Origin: Lachnospiraceae bacterium
Lineage (GTDB): Bacteria; Bacillota; Clostridia; Lachnospirales; Lachnospiraceae
Assembly: GCA_017624835.1 (NCBI GenBank)
Contig: JAGAMG010000027.1
Coordinates: forward strand, 1 to 56,204
Direction of reading: 5' to 3'
DNA length: 56,204 bases
A program made the position numbers and the translations under genes. The notes under the pieces are model-generated. The model made no database searches and was not told the origin of the DNA. It saw only the letters and a program-made list of their open reading frames with translations. Below are positions 53,114-56,204 of the stretch, piece by piece; position 1 is the first letter of the stretch; every line of letters starts with the position of its first letter.

Positions 53114-53433
53114 AAATTTCCTCGTACAATTCTTTAAATTGAAATAATACACTCCCATGTTCACTACATATCTTATTTATATCAATGACATCCTCCCCCT
53201 GTTCAATAGAAAAAACAGCGATGCCGATATTTCAATTCCATAATCCACTGAATTGACACCTGCAATCGCTGCAAATTTTGATACCTCAACTATTTTGGCT
53301 ACTTCCATTTTCATTTCTTCAATAGTCAATAAGCTTCACAAGTCAATCAGTAAACCATTATCTCCTTTTATTGATAAAGCTCTGAGCTTCTATCTGATAG
53401 CAGGTGATGCGCTGACATAAACATCAAATCCTC
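53094..53433 (-). pseudogene. Remnant of a gene broken by two stops and a frameshift
   Basis: This 340-base stretch has no intact gene but shows one interrupted coding path on the minus strand. One frame reads RGFDVYVSASPAIR, TAG, KLRALSIKGDNGLLIDL, TGA, SLLTIEEMKMEVAKIVEVSK and on to VDYGIE. A one-base shift then gives NIGIAVFSIEQGEDVIDINK through to YEEIYERDNI and a stop at 53094. I do not recognise the family. It lies between the RelA/SpoT gene and the Cys-rich gene, and could be a former member of the same operon. Confidence 0.5.
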
Positions 53434-53435
53434 GT

Positions 53436-54293
53436 TTATTTATTCATCAAAAAATCATTTAATATATCTTTCATAACTTCACTCTCTGACATATGTACAC
53501 CTTTAGTATCTATCGCCTCACTCTTTCTACGCATATATTCATCATATATATTCTTCATAAGCATTCCCAAAGTATCACAATTTCCCACTAGCGTACTCAA
53601 AATTTTTGATGCCTGCAACAAAGCAAAATAATCAGCAACGTCTTGATTCTTATAGACAAGTTTATGATTAATTTCACTCCATCCTTCTTCAAAGATTGTT
53701 CTGGTTTGAATCTCCAAACGAACACCTTTCAAATTATTTTTCTCTGCACATAAAGTGTAATGAATTGAGCGATAGGTACTATTATATTCCGGTATAGGAT
53801 CACAATCTAAAATCTTTTCATAGATGGAGTTATCATCTCCCTTTTGCAGCTTTATATGTACATTCTCAACCAGTTGATGCTGAAATTCACCCATTAACTG
53901 TTTATGAACAGTATAATAGTCCTCTTTAAAAACATATAATACTCTTATTCCCAATAAATCTGTTATATTAATCAAATAATTATCTAAACTGACCTTCTTT
54001 CCCTTCCCACTTGCCTTAATAATCATTTTTTTAATAAAACTATCTGTTTCCTTTATTCGATATCTATATGAATGAATCGAACTAAAGGTTGCAATCTTGG
54101 AAATATAGGTTTGGATAAGTTTAGGATATTTACTAGTTCTATTTTTTTCATACTGTTCAGCTATCTGCATAAGCTCATCCCATTCATAGCCGGACTTTTT
54201 AAATTCTTCTACAAGCTTATATTCTCTAAGAAATAATTCCTTATTATCCTTAATTTCTGCAAATGTCATTCTTGCTTTATACAATTCATTCAT
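53436..54293 (-). CDS. RelA/SpoT-domain nucleotide pyrophosphotransferase (small alarmone synthetase or toxSAS-like)
   Basis: 285 residues with a single synthetase domain (about 60-235): YRYRIKETDSFIKK (ATP site), TDLLGIRVLYVF (D112), TYRSIH (174-178), and EIQTRTIFEEGWSEINHKL with the catalytic Glu (E194), Arg and Trp. There is no hydrolase, TGS or ACT domain, so it is a small stand-alone synthetase. The active residues are kept, so it probably transfers pyrophosphate to GDP/GTP, or to another acceptor as in toxSAS toxins. Its start overlaps the stop of the upstream gene by eight bases (ATGAATGA), so it is translationally coupled. GTG 54305 is the alternative start. Not the housekeeping Rel. 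Confidence 0.85.
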   Translation of the reverse strand: MNELYKARMTFAEIKDNKELFLREYKLVEEFKKSGYEWDELMQIAEQYEKNRTSKYPKLIQTYISKIATFSSIHSYRYRIKETDSFIKKMIIKASGKGKKVSLDNYLINITDLLGIRVLYVFKEDYYTVHKQLMGEFQHQLVENVHIKLQKGDDNSIYEKILDCDPIPEYNSTYRSIHYTLCAEKNNLKGVRLEIQTRTIFEEGWSEINHKLVYKNQDVADYFALLQASKILSTLVGNCDTLGMLMKNIYDEYMRRKSEAIDTKGVHMSESEVMKDILNDFLMNK

Positions 54294-54801
54294 CTGCCTC
54301 TTCACCCACCTTCACACTATAACCACAAAAGAAAGATTCAATCATAAGTTCCAACGACTGTTGTGTATATAAACGATACTTAAAATTATAATACATTAAT
54401 TCCAGAAAATCTTTAAATCTCTGATTTTCTGCCTTCAAATCTATTCCCATCTCGGCAAACATTTTAGGAATCATAATGGCAATACAAACCTTTTCATTAA
54501 TATACCAAAAACGATCATCTATTGTCTTATCAATAATCTGAATCGGATGACGTCTTAAAAACCAAAAGGCTCCATAACTATATATTTTATCAACATTCAC
54601 CCGCGGGATATTCTCAAAATCTTTTAAACGGTCTATATCTTCGAAATAATCCACTACGGCTCTACCCAACAAATCTGTATCAATTAGAACTTGATCAATT
54701 ATCCCCATCTTTACCAAAACTTCTTGTATTTGTTCAAGTAAATTACTAAATCGTTCTTCTATTGGATAAATGTTACCCAAATCTTTTGTTTCTGTTCCCA
54801 T
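54286..54801 (-). CDS. Unknown protein coupled to the RelA/SpoT gene, possible antitoxin or partner
   Basis: 171 acidic residues, no signal or membrane helix, few landmarks: helical N-terminus, YSYGAFWFLRRHPIQI and DRFWYINEKVCIA in the middle. I do not recognise it. It lies 9 bases after the 62-codon gene and overlaps the RelA/SpoT gene, the layout of an antitoxin or accessory gene before a toxSAS toxin, but no homology supports this. Start ATG 54801 is preferred to TTG 54810. Confidence 0.65.
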   Translation of the reverse strand: MGTETKDLGNIYPIEERFSNLLEQIQEVLVKMGIIDQVLIDTDLLGRAVVDYFEDIDRLKDFENIPRVNVDKIYSYGAFWFLRRHPIQIIDKTIDDRFWYINEKVCIAIMIPKMFAEMGIDLKAENQRFKDFLELMYYNFKYRLYTQQSLELMIESFFCGYSVKVGEEADE

Positions 54802-54810
54802 TTTACACAA

Positions 54811-54999
54811 CTACCTCATCTCTTTAATATATTCAAACAATTCTGTTTGCGTATATGCCTTAACTGCCTCCGTATCTCTTAACTCTTTTTCCTGTGCATA
54901 GTTTACTTCTGTATTTTTGGAACGTTCCTGTGCAAAATAACCACTTCTCAACTTCTCTCCAAATATTTTCGTCTCCTCCTGTACGTTAACGCGTGGCAT
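54811..54999 (-). CDS. Small 62-residue protein, first gene of the RelA/SpoT operon
   Basis: 62 charged residues beginning MPRVNVQEETK and rich in Glu, Lys and Gln, probably helical. ATG 54999 is chosen because AAGGAGAG lies just upstream; the frame is open to 55125 but that part covers a hairpin and reads Lys-rich. It is nine bases before the next gene. A small antitoxin or DNA/RNA-binding regulator is possible. No family recognised. Confidence 0.6.
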   Translation of the reverse strand: MPRVNVQEETKIFGEKLRSGYFAQERSKNTEVNYAQEKELRDTEAVKAYTQTELFEYIKEMR

Positions 55000-55043
55000 A
55001 TCAGCTCTCCTTCTCTTCTTTTTTTTGATATGTTTTAAAGACT

Positions 55044-55083
55044 TAAAAAACACCACTAAGACAATTTGTTCTAATAGTGGTGT
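55044..55083 (-). terminator. Terminator-like hairpin in the leader of the RelA/SpoT operon
   Basis: On the minus strand ACACCACTA and TAGTGGTGT form a perfect 9-bp stem (16-base loop) followed at once by TTTTT. It lies about 45 bases upstream of the first start codon and downstream of the promoter, so it could attenuate the operon or terminate rfbA transcripts. The 277-base gap 55000-55276 also holds a CTGTT-GGGG-AACAG hairpin and a palindrome at 55238-55251 after rfbA. Confidence 0.65.
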
Positions 55084-55163
55084 CAGAATCATCATGCTAT
55101 TATATTTTGTCCCAACCACACACAATTAGCAATTTCTAGCTGTTCCCCAACAGTCTTGGATAA

Positions 55164-55192
55164 ATGGTATCATTTTTAAGTTATATTTGCAA
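55164..55192 (-). promoter_or_regulatory. Probable promoter of the RelA/SpoT operon
   Basis: TTGCAA (55192-55187), 17 bases, then TACCAT (55169-55164) with an upstream TGA extension on the minus strand. The resulting leader of about 155 bases contains the terminator-like hairpin. Confidence 0.45.
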
Positions 55193-55276
55193 GAAGATTT
55201 TTGTAAATTTAACTTAAAAAACAAATAATTTGCAAGCACTCTGCACAGAGTACCTATAAAAAATAATGGGGATTCA

Positions 55277-56146
55277 CTACAGTCCTTCGGCTACCTCAAG
55301 CAAATACTTCCCGTAGTTGGTCTTAAGCAGGGGTTCTGCCAGCTTAATTAACTGCTCCTTATCAATAAATCCTCTCTTAAACGCAATTTCCTCAATACAG
55401 GAAATGTAAAGTCCCTGTCTCTTCTGGAAGGCTGCCACAAAGTCCGCCGCATCCAAAAGGGCATCGTGATTGCCCGTATCCAGCCATGCAAAACCACGTC
55501 CCAAAGTCTCTACCCGCAGTGTTCCTCTCTGTAAATACTCATTGTTAATGCTGGTGATTTCAATTTCTCCACGTGCGGAAGGCTTTACATTCTTAGCGAT
55601 TTCCACTACATCATTATCGTAGAAGTAAAGTCCCGGTACCGCATAATTACTCTTGGGATGCTCCGGCTTTTCCTCAATGGAAAGTGCCTTGCCGTTTTCG
55701 TCAAATTCCACCACGCCGTACTCTCTGGGGTCACGAACGTAGTAGCCAAAAATAGTAGCTCCGCTCTCTCTGGATGCCACCTCCCTAAGTACCTTGGAGA
55801 AGCTCTGTCCGTAGAAAATATTGTCTCCAAGCACCAACGCTACTCGGTCATTCCCGATGAAATCCGCACCAATAATAAAGGCATCTGCCAAGCCCCTTGG
55901 CTGCTCCTGCACTGCATAGGACAGCTCCATGCCAAGCTGATGTCCGTCTCCCAAAAGCTCTTTAAATACCGGTAAATCCCTGGGAGTGGAGATAATCAGA
56001 ATCTCCCGGATTCCCGCTAACATCAGAGTTGACAGGGGATAATAAATCATGGGCTTGTCATAAACCGGCATAATCTGCTTGGAAATTGCCTTGGTTAAGG
56101 GATATAATCTGGTGCCGCTTCCTCCGGCTAATATAATACCTTTCAT
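55277..56146 (-). CDS. rfbA: Glucose-1-phosphate thymidylyltransferase
   Basis: 289 residues, the standard length. It makes dTDP-glucose from glucose-1-P and dTTP, the substrate of RfbB. Motifs: [59 protein letters not shown], and [11 protein letters not shown]. The ATG follows GAGG eight bases upstream. If the contig is circular it is the gene directly downstream of rfbB. A decayed copy lies at 51229-51320, about 4 kb to the left. Confidence 0.96.
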   Translation of the reverse strand: MKGIILAGGSGTRLYPLTKAISKQIMPVYDKPMIYYPLSTLMLAGIREILIISTPRDLPVFKELLGDGHQLGMELSYAVQEQPRGLADAFIIGADFIGNDRVALVLGDNIFYGQSFSKVLREVASRESGATIFGYYVRDPREYGVVEFDENGKALSIEEKPEHPKSNYAVPGLYFYDNDVVEIAKNVKPSARGEIEITSINNEYLQRGTLRVETLGRGFAWLDTGNHDALLDAADFVAAFQKRQGLYISCIEEIAFKRGFIDKEQLIKLAEPLLKTNYGKYLLEVAEGL

Positions 56147-56204
56147 ATTTCGTACCTCTTTTTTCTATCTTTTTTCGCTACTTTTAAACGCACCGAATGG
56201 GAAC
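56064..56204. repeat. Terminal direct repeat, right copy
   Basis: Exact copy of the first 141 bases of the window. It covers the start of rfbA and about 58 bases upstream of its start codon. Joining the two copies gives a 56,063-bp circle in which rfbB lies directly upstream of rfbA with a 92-base spacer. Confidence 0.95.

Noticed and set aside
51379-53350. 12-base direct repeat (ACAAGTCAATCA) on both sides of the HExxH/Cys-rich pair, as target-site duplication
   Set aside because: Too short and isolated in AT-rich DNA; no transposase, inverted ends or integrase accompany it.
53436-54293. Call as the housekeeping Rel (p)ppGpp synthetase-hydrolase
   Set aside because: Only about 285 residues with a synthetase domain; no HD hydrolase, TGS or ACT domains.
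55000-55125. N-terminal extension of the 62-residue protein to 104 residues
   Set aside because: The extension spans a terminator-like hairpin and poly-Lys codons, and the inner ATG has a much better ribosome binding site.
1-56204. Plasmid or phage identity from apparent circularity
   Set aside because: No replication, partition, mobilisation, capsid or integrase gene is visible, so circular ends alone do not support it.

Overview
The window looks like part of the genome of a gut-type Clostridia, most likely Lachnospiraceae. The evidence is the low-to-moderate G+C, AGGAGG-like ribosome binding sites, a Gram-positive GH25 lysozyme, and membrane proteins that resemble families common in that group (GtrII-like, DUF6020-like, DUF6056-like). 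It is almost wholly a cell-surface glycan locus. Nearly all genes lie on the minus strand. Only two SGNH-type genes (4104-5161, 29403-30827) and an AraC regulator (49032-49892) lie on the plus strand.

The first 141 bases (1-141) and last 141 bases (56064-56204) are identical and end exactly at the window edges. This is how an assembler writes out a circular contig with a 141-base overlap. If closed, the molecule is 56,063 bp, and rfbB (176-1258) runs directly into rfbA (55277-56146). I see no replication, partition, conjugation, integrase or phage gene, so either a real circle or an assembly loop is possible.

Layout from left to right. 0-4 kb: rfbB and a membrane-anchored GH25 muramidase with six tandem 45-bp coding repeats. 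4-14 kb: an SGNH protein whose reading frame changes at an A AAA AAG site, multi-pass GT-C-like proteins, wecE, and a GtrB-like polyprenyl-phosphate glycosyltransferase. 14-22 kb: a second SGNH protein, pseG, pseI fused to a formyltransferase, pseF, a GT2 enzyme, a PglK/MsbA-like ABC flippase and a sialyltransferase-like protein. 22-33 kb: a run of large membrane proteins and a third SGNH protein. 33-42 kb: GtrB-like GT2 enzymes, a GNAT acetyltransferase, a second sugar aminotransferase, an FAD oxidoreductase, pseC and pseB. 42-51 kb: two GT39-like membrane proteins, then manA, fcl, gmd, araC and manC for GDP-mannose and GDP-L-fucose.

51.2-55.2 kb is different. It is much more AT-rich and is bounded by a decayed fragment of rfbA on one side and intact rfbA on the other. 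It carries a small protein, an unknown 171-aa protein, a RelA/SpoT-domain nucleotide pyrophosphotransferase, a broken gene, a Cys-rich 189-aa protein and an HExxH metallopeptidase-like protein. This is the best candidate for an undescribed (toxin/defence-like) module.

How it works together (inference): the locus makes dTDP-4-keto-6-deoxyglucose (RfbA, RfbB) for amino-sugars (WecE and a second transaminase; no RmlC or RmlD, so not for rhamnose), CMP-pseudaminic acid (PseB, C, GNAT, G, I, F) and GDP-fucose (ManA, ManC, Gmd, Fcl). Four GT2 enzymes of the polyprenyl-phosphate type would load sugars on lipid carriers, and about fourteen multi-pass proteins would use them outside the membrane. SGNH proteins would add acyl groups. 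No initiating phosphoglycosyltransferase, Wzx or Wzy was recognised, so the locus may decorate a polymer started elsewhere.
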